From assembly GCF_024054565.1 (NCBI RefSeq), contig NZ_JAMXLR010000055.1:1-64000 (forward strand): 64,000 nt of DNA, given 5' to 3'. Under the pieces are notes generated by a model, which was given only the letters and a program-made list of their open reading frames with translations, searched no databases and was not told the origin of the DNA. This DNA comes from Aeoliella straminimaris (GTDB lineage: Bacteria > Planctomycetota > Planctomycetia > Pirellulales > Lacipirellulaceae). The position numbers and the translations under genes were made by a program. Positions 17,959 through 26,865 of this stretch are shown piece by piece (position 1 is the first letter of the stretch; each line of letters begins with the position of its first letter).

Positions 17959-20900
17959 ATGAACGATCTAGTATCCCAATACTGCGCACTGTGGGACTCT
18001 GCGGGTACGCCGCCAGATGTATTTGCGTTCCTCCAAGAATTTGCGGAGCACGATAAGTCAGAAAAACTGCTTGTGCTTCTGCACGATCAGAAACGCCGCT
18101 GGCAGCGCGGTAAGCCACTGCTAGTGGAGGATTACCTGAAAGGTCTGCCTGATCTCGATACCGATCCTGACATTAAGTTGCAATTGGCGGAGGCTGAATT
18201 TCTGGCGCTACAGCGTAACGGAATGGAACCTGACCGAGAGCAATTTACTTCCAGATTCTCAGATGTTACTGACGCCCTACGTTGCAGACTGTCGCATCGC
18301 GATGGAGTGCTCGACAATGGTGCCAAATCTTCCGACTCCGCGACCACCAAGAGCATTATCGAGTTGTCTGCTCTCGGCGAGATGTCTATTGGGCGGTACC
18401 GGGTGCTGAGCATACTCGGCGAAGGGGCCTACGGCCGCGTGTATCTTGGTTTCGACGACGAGCTTCAAAGACGCGTTGCCATCAAGGTCCCTACGACGCA
18501 ACATGAAATGAAGGACCACGAGACATATCTCTCGGAGGCCCGCACTGTCGCGAGTTTGGATCATCCGAACATTGTTCCGGTGCACGATGTGGGACGCCTG
18601 GAGAGTGGGGCATTCTACATTGTTTCTAAGTTTATCGAAGGTGGGTCGTTGAAGGACGTGCTGAGAAGTAGACGCTTGAGCTTCGAGGAATCCACTCAAT
18701 TGGTAGCTACAATAGCCCAGGCGCTACAACACGCACATGAACACAGTTTGGTGCACCGCGATGTCAAGCTAGCAAATATACTAATCGACGAGGCTACGAA
18801 TACGCCTTATATAACCGACTTTGGCTTGGCCATTAACGAGGTGTTGCATGTCCCCTCATGTATCATCAGCGGAACACCGGCCTTCATGAGTCCAGAACAA
18901 GCGCGCGGCGAAGGGCATCGTCTCGACGGGCGCAGCGATGTATTTTCACTCGGCATCGTCTACTATTTCTTGCTAACAGGCAGAATGCCGTTTCGGGGAA
19001 GTAGCAATCAAGAACTTCTGCAATCGGTAATTGGTCAGGAGCCAATCAGCCCAAGAGAAATTGACGAAGACATTCCGCCTGAGTTAGAGCGTATTTGCCT
19101 CATCGCACTTGCCAAGCGAGTTGTGGAACGCTACGCAAATGCTGCCGCATTCGCAGCCGACCTGCTTCAATGGCAACAAGCGCACGACAGAGTGGAACAC
19201 AGAATTGTTCCCCAAGGTTTGCGGGCTTTCGACAAAGACGATGCCGACTTCTTTCTTGATTTGCTGCCTGGACCACGGGGGCGTGACGATTTGCCCGAAA
19301 GCATTCGCTTTTGGAAAACACGCATCGAAGGGACAAGTTCAGACGAGCCGTTCTCAGTAGGCTTGATACTCGGACCTTCGGGGTGCGGCAAATCCTCGCT
19401 AATCAAGGCGGGGCTACTGCCCAGATTGCCGAGCTATATCAAGACGATTTATATCGAGACGACTCCGAGCGAAACTCAGTCTCGAATTCTGCAGGCAATA
19501 CGGAAAGAGCTACCGCAATCGTTGCACGACATGGGACTTGCAGAAACGTTCTCTCATTTGCGCCGGCAAGAGAGCGGCAAGACTCTGCTTGTACTCGATC
19601 AGTTCGAACAGTGGCTGTCCGTGAAAGCGCCAGCACAGGAAGACGAATTGGTAAATGCATTACGCCAGTGCGACGGTGAGGCATTGCAGACGATCCTACT
19701 GGTCCGCGACGATTTTGCCATGGCCGCCGCTCGATTCATGGACGATCTTGAGGTGCCGATTCGACAATATCACAATTTTGCAGTTGTCGATTTCTTCGGC
19801 GTCGAACATGCCCAGAAGGTATTAATCAAGTTTGGCCAGGCGTTTGGTAGATTGCCCGATCGAACTAGTGAGATCTCGGAGCAACAACAGGAATTTTTGC
19901 GTCAGGTGTCGTCAGGGCTAGCACGCGACGGCAAGGTTGTATCCGTAAGATTGGCACTCTTTGCCGAAATGGTCAAAAACAGGCCCTGGGTGCCTGCTAC
20001 GCTGCAGGAAGTCGGCGGCACAGAGGGGATTGGGTTGAACTTTCTGGAGGAGACTTTCAACTCGCGTTCGGCGAACCCCGAGTACCGCCGCCATCAAGAA
20101 GCTGCTCGCGCAGTTCTTAAGGCGTTATTGCCAGCAGTTGGCACCGATATCAAAGGGCATACACGGTCTCAACTCGAGTTGATGGAAGCTTCTGGTTATG
20201 CAAATCGCCAGTCTGACTTTGGCGAGCTAATCCGAATCATGGATAGCGATCTTCGTCTCATCACGCCGACAGATTCGGAGAACGCTCCAACGGGTCCATC
20301 CGATGTTGCAGATGCGAAGCACTTTCAACTGACACATGACTACCTCGTACCAGTACTGAGAGCCTGGTTGACGAGCAAACAACGCGAAACACGCCGTGGT
20401 CGAGCTGAACTGCGTCTGGAGGAGCGCGCCGCCATCTGGAACTTGCGGCCAGAACGCAAGCATCTTCCGACAATCTGGGAATACTTGCGCATTGCTGTTC
20501 TCACGTCGCGCAGGCGACGGTCCGTCGCCGAACAGAGGATGATGGAAGCGGCTTCCCGGGTTCACGGGCTGAGGTCTCTGGCTGCTGGCCTTGCCTTGGG
20601 TGCGTTGGCATTCGGATTCGTGATGGTGCGAGACAGGGTGATTGAGGCCCATCAAACGACACAGGAGAACGCAGCAATTGAGCAATTGCTGGTCGCCGAT
20701 ATTGCGGAAGTGCCAGGTATTGTTGAGGTATTGGAAACCGACTCAACGGCTATTCAGCGGCGGCTCATGGATGTGGCGAACGATGCCACTCGCCCCGACG
20801 CGGAGCGCTTACGGGCGACGCTTGCGTTGGCCAACGGCCCACAGCGTTACAGCCAGCAGTTAATTGAATTTGCTCTCACTGCCGATTTACCAACTATCTC

Positions 20901-22563
20901 GGCAATTGTGGAGCGCGTCGCGCCATATGCTAGTGAGTTGAAGGAGCCCTTATGGGATGCCTTTGAGCACGAGGCTGGCCAGCTTTCGGCACGCCTTCGA
21001 GTGGGGGTATTGCTTGCGATAGCAGACGCTAAGGGAGAACGTTGGAGAGATGCATCGAAGCCGATTGTAGAAGCGCTATTAGCGGAGAACACACTCGAAC
21101 TGGACTCTTGGGTGGAACTTCTAAGGCCTGCTTCGCACAAATTGAAACCTGTGCTGCATGACCGTTTCTCTGACGAGGCAGCCACGAATGCGGATCGAGT
21201 TGCCGCTGCTCGAGCGCTCGCCCGTTACGCGGATGCGTCACTCCTCAGCGAACTTCTACTGAATGCCGATGCCGCTCAGTTTTCGATGCTCATACCGGTC
21301 ACTTCTTACTATCGCGATGAAGTTGCCTTTGCGATGACAGTGGCTTTGAGGCAGACGAACGAGGCTGAGAACAGCGGCGACCCAATTGAAATCGCAGCTC
21401 GGTTGAGAAACGCGGCAATAACGTTGATCCGACTTGGTAGATCAGAAAAGGTAGAACGTCTTCTCGCCTCGTCGGAGGATACCACTGCCCGCACAATGGT
21501 CATTCTCGAAGCACGTGACTTTGGGGTGTCGCCCAAATCGCTTATCCGGCTACTTGACGAATGGAATGATCCATCCGCTCGCCAGGCCGTGATGTTGGCG
21601 CTCGGGCCTTACATAAGCCAGCAGATGCCTGCTGCGGAAAAACAGTTGCTGCAGAGGTTGGCTTTGGATGTTTACCGCGATGGAGAGCATCAAGCTGAGC
21701 GAAGTGCTGCGGAATGGCTGCTTAGACAGTTAGGCCTACCTGACGAAATTGCAAGGATCAATGCCGCATCCACAGGCACAACACCGCCATCAATCGAATC
21801 TTTAGGTGAACGAGATTGGTGGATTACTTCCGAGGGACACACGATGAGAGTTGTGCGCGCCCCAGGGACATTCAAGACATCAATACGAACTCCGAGACCT
21901 GAACGCGATGGCGAAGGCGTACTGGTTGATGTCAATATTGCGTACAGTTTCGCCGTCAGTGTGCACGAAGTCACCATGCAACAGTATCGACGATTCAAAT
22001 CTGATGCAGAGATGATGGGCGATTTCAAGGACGCCAATATTTGTCCAGCCAATGGGCTTACATTTGCTGAGGCCACCGAGTATTGTCGGTGGTTGAGCTT
22101 AGAGGAAGGAATCGGTGAAAACCAGCTGTGTTACGATCTACACAGTACGCCTCCTGAAGACGCTTCCATTGACGAAGAACGACTTTCCAGAACCGGTTAT
22201 CGACTACTCACTGATGTTGAATGGGAGTGTGTGTGCCGCGCTGGTTCGCATACTCCCTGGTTTTGGGGCCATGAAGATGGCCACATGCCCTACTTTTCCT
22301 GGTTCGCCTCGAATACAGATCAGGTTCTGCAACCGATAGCATTGCTCCGGCCAAATTGTTGGGGGATGTTCGACATGTCAGGGAATGTATCCGAGTGGTG
22401 CCACACGTCGCTAAAGGATGGCAAGAGCGCATTTCTGTTGCGCGGTGGTCAGTATACCAATCCGCCACGCGGGTTACGTTCCGGCGCAGCTTATTTCCAG
22501 TCGCAAAACGGATGGAGTTATACCGGCTTTAGAATCGCCCGTACTATGCCAGATGAACAGTAG
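17959..22563 (+). CDS. Ser/Thr protein kinase-nSTAND NTPase-TM-FGE-sulfatase-fold fusion
   Basis: A 1534-aa multidomain signalling protein. Residues 1-140 are an N-terminal region typical of planctomycete kinases. A Hanks-type kinase domain (about 146-405) has GEGAYGRV (154-161), Lys176, HRDVKLAN (266-273), DFG (287-289) and SPE (311-313), so it should be active. A conflict/STAND-type NTPase follows (about 420-800) with Walker A GPSGCGKSS (472-480) and Walker B-like TLLVLDQFEQWL. A TM segment lies near 870-892 (LAAGLALGALAFGFVMV). The region 900-1270 is helical and HEAT-like. The C-terminus (about 1280-1534) is an FGE-sulfatase/C-type-lectin-like fold (VHEVTMQQYRRF, MFDMSGNVSEW, LRGGQY, YTGFRIAR). 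The predicted topology puts kinase and NTPase inside and FGE outside as the sensor. The FGE-type domain probably binds ligand rather than making formylglycine. It heads a same-strand group with a membrane protein and two glycosyltransferases. Confidence 0.92.
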   Translation: MNDLVSQYCALWDSAGTPPDVFAFLQEFAEHDKSEKLLVLLHDQKRRWQRGKPLLVEDYLKGLPDLDTDPDIKLQLAEAEFLALQRNGMEPDREQFTSRFSDVTDALRCRLSHRDGVLDNGAKSSDSATTKSIIELSALGEMSIGRYRVLSILGEGAYGRVYLGFDDELQRRVAIKVPTTQHEMKDHETYLSEARTVASLDHPNIVPVHDVGRLESGAFYIVSKFIEGGSLKDVLRSRRLSFEESTQLVATIAQALQHAHEHSLVHRDVKLANILIDEATNTPYITDFGLAINEVLHVPSCIISGTPAFMSPEQARGEGHRLDGRSDVFSLGIVYYFLLTGRMPFRGSSNQELLQSVIGQEPISPREIDEDIPPELERICLIALAKRVVERYANAAAFAADLLQWQQAHDRVEHRIVPQGLRAFDKDDADFFLDLLPGPRGRDDLPESIRFWKTRIEGTSSDEPFSVGLILGPSGCGKSSLIKAGLLPRLPSYIKTIYIETTPSETQSRILQAIRKELPQSLHDMGLAETFSHLRRQESGKTLLVLDQFEQWLSVKAPAQEDELVNALRQCDGEALQTILLVRDDFAMAAARFMDDLEVPIRQYHNFAVVDFFGVEHAQKVLIKFGQAFGRLPDRTSEISEQQQEFLRQVSSGLARDGKVVSVRLALFAEMVKNRPWVPATLQEVGGTEGIGLNFLEETFNSRSANPEYRRHQEAARAVLKALLPAVGTDIKGHTRSQLELMEASGYANRQSDFGELIRIMDSDLRLITPTDSENAPTGPSDVADAKHFQLTHDYLVPVLRAWLTSKQRETRRGRAELRLEERAAIWNLRPERKHLPTIWEYLRIAVLTSRRRRSVAEQRMMEAASRVHGLRSLAAGLALGALAFGFVMVRDRVIEAHQTTQENAAIEQLLVADIAEVPGIVEVLETDSTAIQRRLMDVANDATRPDAERLRATLALANGPQRYSQQLIEFALTADLPTISAIVERVAPYASELKEPLWDAFEHEAGQLSARLRVGVLLAIADAKGERWRDASKPIVEALLAENTLELDSWVELLRPASHKLKPVLHDRFSDEAATNADRVAAARALARYADASLLSELLLNADAAQFSMLIPVTSYYRDEVAFAMTVALRQTNEAENSGDPIEIAARLRNAAITLIRLGRSEKVERLLASSEDTTARTMVILEARDFGVSPKSLIRLLDEWNDPSARQAVMLALGPYISQQMPAAEKQLLQRLALDVYRDGEHQAERSAAEWLLRQLGLPDEIARINAASTGTTPPSIESLGERDWWITSEGHTMRVVRAPGTFKTSIRTPRPERDGEGVLVDVNIAYSFAVSVHEVTMQQYRRFKSDAEMMGDFKDANICPANGLTFAEATEYCRWLSLEEGIGENQLCYDLHSTPPEDASIDEERLSRTGYRLLTDVEWECVCRAGSHTPWFWGHEDGHMPYFSWFASNTDQVLQPIALLRPNCWGMFDMSGNVSEWCHTSLKDGKSAFLLRGGQYTNPPRGLRSGAAYFQSQNGWSYTGFRIARTMPDEQ

Positions 22564-22731
22564 GTGCTTTTGTTTATGACAGCCGTTGTGTAATGCAATC
22601 TGCAGTTGGGAAAACTACTTGCCTCGACAAGCGTCGTGTCCTCAACCAGTGCGCGACAGGTCTGCCGAACTCAATGGCTACTGATTACGTGTAGTAAGTT
22701 CCTGTTACCTCATTTCACGGGGGGGGGTAAA

Positions 22732-23106
22732 ATGCAAACGTTTTCCGCACTCATGTTGGCGGGCACATTTGCCGGTGTAGTAGTGCTTGCTGTTCTTGGA
22801 TTCCGTATTTCGCAGACGGTGACGAGCATCGGTAAACAACTGGAAGCTATGCGGACAGCGTTGCTCAGCGAGTACCCAGTTGCTTCCGGTCGCCAAAGGC
22901 GGCTCTATCACTGGAGTCGCCATTTGCACATGCGTACCCTCGCTGATCATGGATTCTTCACGATCTGGCAATGGCGTGAGAGCGAGAAGAGGTGGATAGT
23001 ATCTTCCTTGGTGCCGCCAGGATTTGACCCCGGCATTCCACCGTCAAATCCCGGTGCCTTCGATGGTGATCACGTCAAGAAGTGGACCCCCGGGGCGGAA
23101 CAATGA
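22732..23106 (+). CDS. Small single-pass membrane protein of unknown function
   Basis: A 124-aa protein from the ATG at 22732, preceded by a G-rich RBS-like run. Residues 5-28 are a TM helix (LMLAGTFAGVVVLAVLGF), followed by an amphipathic stretch and a soluble domain with an aromatic core (FFTIWQWRESEKRWIV) and a Pro/Gly-rich tail (PPGFDPGIPPSNPGAF, then HVKKW). I do not recognise a named family, though similar Pro/Gly tails occur beside glycosyltransferases in planctomycetes as far as I recall. Its stop overlaps the start of the next gene as ATGA, so it is translationally coupled to the first Cys-domain glycosyltransferase. Confidence 0.75.
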   Translation: MQTFSALMLAGTFAGVVVLAVLGFRISQTVTSIGKQLEAMRTALLSEYPVASGRQRRLYHWSRHLHMRTLADHGFFTIWQWRESEKRWIVSSLVPPGFDPGIPPSNPGAFDGDHVKKWTPGAEQ

Positions 23107-24587
23107 ATCCGATCACGCGCCGACCCGCATCGTGTCCGTTTCGGCGGGGCGATGAGTGTGTGGAAGGGAAGGCGACCTGTGATCTAGTTGGACGCCTCTT
23201 ACAAGGAACGGCGCACAACGGGGCCGAAGTGGACCTTAGAATCTGCTCCGCCTGCTGCCGGCATCCGCTTTTCGATGGTCCTCGCCTGAATCCTGTCGTG
23301 GCTTCGCTGGCTTATCGAGCCGCGAACGGTCATGCAATTGGCCATCAACCTGACACACGGCAACGAGTAGTCAATCACCAATTGCGGCAGTTCGCCTTTC
23401 GTTGGCTTGCCAGCGCAGACGACACGGTGCCGCCTCGAGGGTCGCCACTCGCAGAGTGCAAAAACGATGGGTACATGGGCCGCACCCATGCTTCGCGGCA
23501 TGCAGAACTGGAGGAAGAGCAGCCCGCAATACGGATCGGCCTCGTCGGACGAAACTCGAAGTTTGGCCTTGGCCACCAGAATCGCGATATTGCCGTTCAC
23601 TTAAACGTTGATCGTTGGCTTGTACCCCACTTCTCCGGCTGCGGCGACCTTGAGCCTCACGGGATGAAGTGCCGAATTGATTTGGTGTCAACTGAGCCAA
23701 GTTTGTCTGAACTGGTCGATTGGCTAAGTGGGATCGACGTGGTGATCTTTGTGGAATCGCCAATCGTCCGCGAGTTAACCTCCCGTGCGCGGCAAATGGG
23801 TGTGGGAGTCGTTTGCGTGCCAAACTGGGAATGGCTTCATGCGGGCATGGAATGGCTTGAAGACGTAGACTTGATGTTGTGTCCTACGCGATATACCGGT
23901 CAGCTACTATCCGACTGGAAAACCAAGTTTCAGTTTACATGGGCAGTCGAAGTGGTACCGTGGCCTATTGATACTGGAAGTTTTGATTTCCGACAACGGA
24001 CCGTGTGTCGCAAGTTTGTCTTTGTTAATGGATCTGGCGGTGCCATCGCCGCTTCAGGGGAGACATCTTCTGTCGTAATGCAGCGCAAAGGACTCGAAGT
24101 TTTGGTGGAAGCCGCTCGACGGGTTCCACATATTCCCGTCATCGTTTACGCGCAATCCAAAGACATAGGAAGCACGCCTCCCAATGTCCAATGCCGTCCA
24201 GCGCCAAAGCACAACATAGAGCTCTACCATCACGGTGACGTTTGTATCCAGCCAAGCCACTGGGAGGGGTTAGGGCTGCCGCTCTTGGAATGCCAGGCAA
24301 GTGGTATGCCGCTAATTACCACTGACTTGCCGCCCATGAACGAACACCAGCCGCTGGCCGCCATTCCCGCGGAGGTCGAGGCCGTGTTTTTAGATTCCGA
24401 GCTTTGCATCCCGGCCGCCAGAATAGACAGTGAAGCCTTGGCGGACGTCTTGCATTCGGTGCATGGGCGAGACATTACTGATGCAAGTCTCGAATCCAGG
24501 AAATTCATCGAGCGCGAGCACGACTGGCCCACCGCAAAACCAAGAATACTTGACTGCATATTTAGACATGCAGGAGCTGCCCGCTAA
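23103..24587 (+). CDS. GT-B (GT4-like) glycosyltransferase with N-terminal Cys-rich domain
   Basis: A 494-aa protein from the ATG at 23103, which overlaps the preceding stop by 4 bp. Residues 10-75 form a Cys-rich domain (CPFRRGDEC, a middle Cys, ICSACCRHP, LNPVVASLAYRAA) that recurs in the next gene. A GT-B fold follows from about residue 140: the N-terminal half includes VVCVPNWEWLHAGM and the C-terminal half VEVVPWPIDTGSF, GLEVLVEAARRVPHIPV and the donor-binding motif PSHWEGLGLPLLECQASGMP, typical of GT4 enzymes. The predicted role is sugar transfer to a cell-surface glycan or protein; donor and acceptor are unknown. No TM helix is seen. Confidence 0.85.
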   Translation: MNPITRRPASCPFRRGDECVEGKATCDLVGRLLQGTAHNGAEVDLRICSACCRHPLFDGPRLNPVVASLAYRAANGHAIGHQPDTRQRVVNHQLRQFAFRWLASADDTVPPRGSPLAECKNDGYMGRTHASRHAELEEEQPAIRIGLVGRNSKFGLGHQNRDIAVHLNVDRWLVPHFSGCGDLEPHGMKCRIDLVSTEPSLSELVDWLSGIDVVIFVESPIVRELTSRARQMGVGVVCVPNWEWLHAGMEWLEDVDLMLCPTRYTGQLLSDWKTKFQFTWAVEVVPWPIDTGSFDFRQRTVCRKFVFVNGSGGAIAASGETSSVVMQRKGLEVLVEAARRVPHIPVIVYAQSKDIGSTPPNVQCRPAPKHNIELYHHGDVCIQPSHWEGLGLPLLECQASGMPLITTDLPPMNEHQPLAAIPAEVEAVFLDSELCIPAARIDSEALADVLHSVHGRDITDASLESRKFIEREHDWPTAKPRILDCIFRHAGAAR

Positions 24588-24645
24588 GCGTTGTCGCACA
24601 TTCATGTTCCTTTGTGGACCTACGATCAGAGCGAAGTGAGGGCCA

Positions 24646-26769
24646 ATGTACCCACAACCTGAAAACTCTGCGCGGCGTACCATTGCCATGTGTCCCTGGC
24701 GGCTCGAACGTGTCGCAGATCCGTCGGCGGAATGTGGTGTGATTAAGACCCTAATCGGAAACAACGAGCATGCGGTCGTGCCGGAGAGTGTGTGCGATGC
24801 ATGCTGCCAGTCCTTTCCGCCGTCGCCCAAACACTTGAATCCCGTAGTCGCCAGTTTGGTGATGAAGGCGACAGCTGACATCCTCGACGCAGGGGGAACG
24901 AACGACTGCACTCGAGAGCAAGCTGTCGAACTACAACGAGTCGCCGAGGGGGCGATTCACTTAGCATTTCCTCCTCAGTTCCGCCTAACTCCGGCGCGGG
25001 CGACCATTCCCTGCTGCTGGCTTGGCAAGGGAGTGTCAGCTGGCGAAAGGCAAGTGGCACCGAGTCGTGGCGCGGCTTTACCTGACATCGATACAAACAA
25101 CCAAGCTTTTCATTGCGAGCATCCCGATCATGAAGTGACCACGCTGGGGCAATGCCGCAAATGCCGCGATTGGTCAAAGAACATTCCTGTGTCTCGCCCC
25201 CTGAGGCTAACAGAGATTGTACCTCACCCGCAGATTCGTTGCGGGCCAGCCGTGCAACGTTGGTCCGTTGGCATCACCACCACACCGCGGCGACAGTCGA
25301 CGCTTGAGGATTGCCTGGACAGCCTTGCTCGAGCCGGCTGGGAAAATCCAAGACTTTTCCTGGACGGGTCGGCCCGCGTACCAGCGCGTTACGAACATTT
25401 GTGTGCAACGTGGAGAGAAGGACGCGTGGGTGCGTGGCCTGCGTTCTATCTGGCGATGGTCGAAATGATCCTTCACGACCCCAATGCAGATGCCTATATG
25501 CTGTTGCAGGACGACGTTATGGCTCACGACCGGGAGTCGCTTCGCGAGTATCTGGAACAGGTGCTCTGGCCTGGTTACCGCCCCGGGCTCGTCTCCTTGT
25601 TTTATACCGGTCACGACACCACCGCTGGATGGCATCGTGCCGATGGAAACTGGGATTGGGGTGCACAGGCTTTCATTTTTCCGGCCGGGGTCGCCCGTGC
25701 ATTTGTGACCGATGTCGAAATGTCTCGTTCGATGTTGGCAGCTTCAGGAGAGAATCACATACCGATTCCTGAGCTCATCTTCGAATGGGTAATGCGTAGG
25801 GGCATAGAAACCTGGTATGCAATTCCGAGTCTGACTCAACACATCGGTAATACAAGTACGATCTGGGGAAACGCAGCAATCTCCGGCGGCAGAAGGGCCA
25901 ACTGGTTCAGTGGTAGTACGGAGTCCGAATTCGCAGTCGAAGAAGACCTTTCGAGCTTCCCAGAGGAGCTATTTCCCTGCAAGAAGGAACATAGTAGTCG
26001 ATACGTCGAAATCATTGAACGCGGACGTAAACGCATGCGAGACCTGCGTGTTGCCATATGTGGAGTGTGTCACAATGCGCGGCCTGCCTTGCCACGTATC
26101 GCTGCGCGTCTGGAACGACTGGCTGCCATGTTCCGCGACTTTCGAATTGTGTTTTGCGATCACCAGTCATCTGACGTCACTCGAGAGTTTCTGTACGATT
26201 GGCAACAAGTCAATGACCGAGTCGATGTACTCACACTTGAGATGCCCGGGCGTCCCCCAAGCTACGTAGACCACGCCAAGGCAAACTTGGTGCAATGCCG
26301 CAACGTTTGCCGGGATTATGTCCTCGAGCACTACGCTCATGTCGATTATGTGATGGTGCTGGACACACAAGTGCTGGGCGGGTGGAGCTTCGATGGAATT
26401 GCCCATACTTTCGGCACCCACGACTGGGATGTAGTAGGGTCCTATGGCCTGCGATATCGAAGTATGCGCCAGGAAGGAAAAGGACCATTCGAGCATTTCG
26501 ACGAGCAGTCGTTTCAACCCCAAGATGACATTGGCACTGATTTGATAGACTTCGATGGTGAGCTGGTGGTCGAGAGGGGGCAGCCTCTTATCTCTGTAAA
26601 ATCATGTTTTGGCGGACTGGCCATCTACAGGCTCGCGTGTATGCAGGCCGCTGAGTATGTTGGGGCTGAATGCGAGCATGTCGCTTTGCATGACGAACTG
26701 AGACGCCTCGGCTTTGATCGCATCTTCTTGAATCCCAGTCAGATCGCACTCTATGCGCCATCTTGTTAA
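24646..26769 (+). CDS. Double GT-A glycosyltransferase with N-terminal Cys-rich domain
   Basis: A 707-aa protein. Residues 15-80 repeat the Cys-rich domain of the preceding gene (CPWRLERV, a middle Cys, VCDACCQSF, LNPVVASLVMKA), and a second Cys/His cluster follows near 165-185 (CEHPDHEVTTLGQCRKCRDW). The first GT-A-like module (about 220-430) has VGITTTPRRQSTLEDCLDSL and the acidic metal motif LLQDDVMAHD near 286-295. The second (about 470-707) has VAICGVCHNARPALPRI, YVMVLDTQVLGGW near 570, a GGLAIYR block and a late HDELRRLGFDRIFLNP. Such tandem modules suggest a processive or two-step transferase. It lies 58 bp after the GT-B gene and is probably in the same operon. Confidence 0.82.
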   Translation: MYPQPENSARRTIAMCPWRLERVADPSAECGVIKTLIGNNEHAVVPESVCDACCQSFPPSPKHLNPVVASLVMKATADILDAGGTNDCTREQAVELQRVAEGAIHLAFPPQFRLTPARATIPCCWLGKGVSAGERQVAPSRGAALPDIDTNNQAFHCEHPDHEVTTLGQCRKCRDWSKNIPVSRPLRLTEIVPHPQIRCGPAVQRWSVGITTTPRRQSTLEDCLDSLARAGWENPRLFLDGSARVPARYEHLCATWREGRVGAWPAFYLAMVEMILHDPNADAYMLLQDDVMAHDRESLREYLEQVLWPGYRPGLVSLFYTGHDTTAGWHRADGNWDWGAQAFIFPAGVARAFVTDVEMSRSMLAASGENHIPIPELIFEWVMRRGIETWYAIPSLTQHIGNTSTIWGNAAISGGRRANWFSGSTESEFAVEEDLSSFPEELFPCKKEHSSRYVEIIERGRKRMRDLRVAICGVCHNARPALPRIAARLERLAAMFRDFRIVFCDHQSSDVTREFLYDWQQVNDRVDVLTLEMPGRPPSYVDHAKANLVQCRNVCRDYVLEHYAHVDYVMVLDTQVLGGWSFDGIAHTFGTHDWDVVGSYGLRYRSMRQEGKGPFEHFDEQSFQPQDDIGTDLIDFDGELVVERGQPLISVKSCFGGLAIYRLACMQAAEYVGAECEHVALHDELRRLGFDRIFLNPSQIALYAPSC

Positions 26770-26865
26770 CTGGTGATCTGTGAACAGCGGCACCGGCCTC
26801 TGACCTGTTGAGAAATACAGCACCTTCCAGGACGGCATCAAGGGCATTGCGATAGCCGAAGACGC

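Noticed and set aside
22440..22563. Possible variable region of a diversity-generating retroelement
   Set aside because: No reverse transcriptase gene or template repeat seen in the window; kept only as a low-scored lead.
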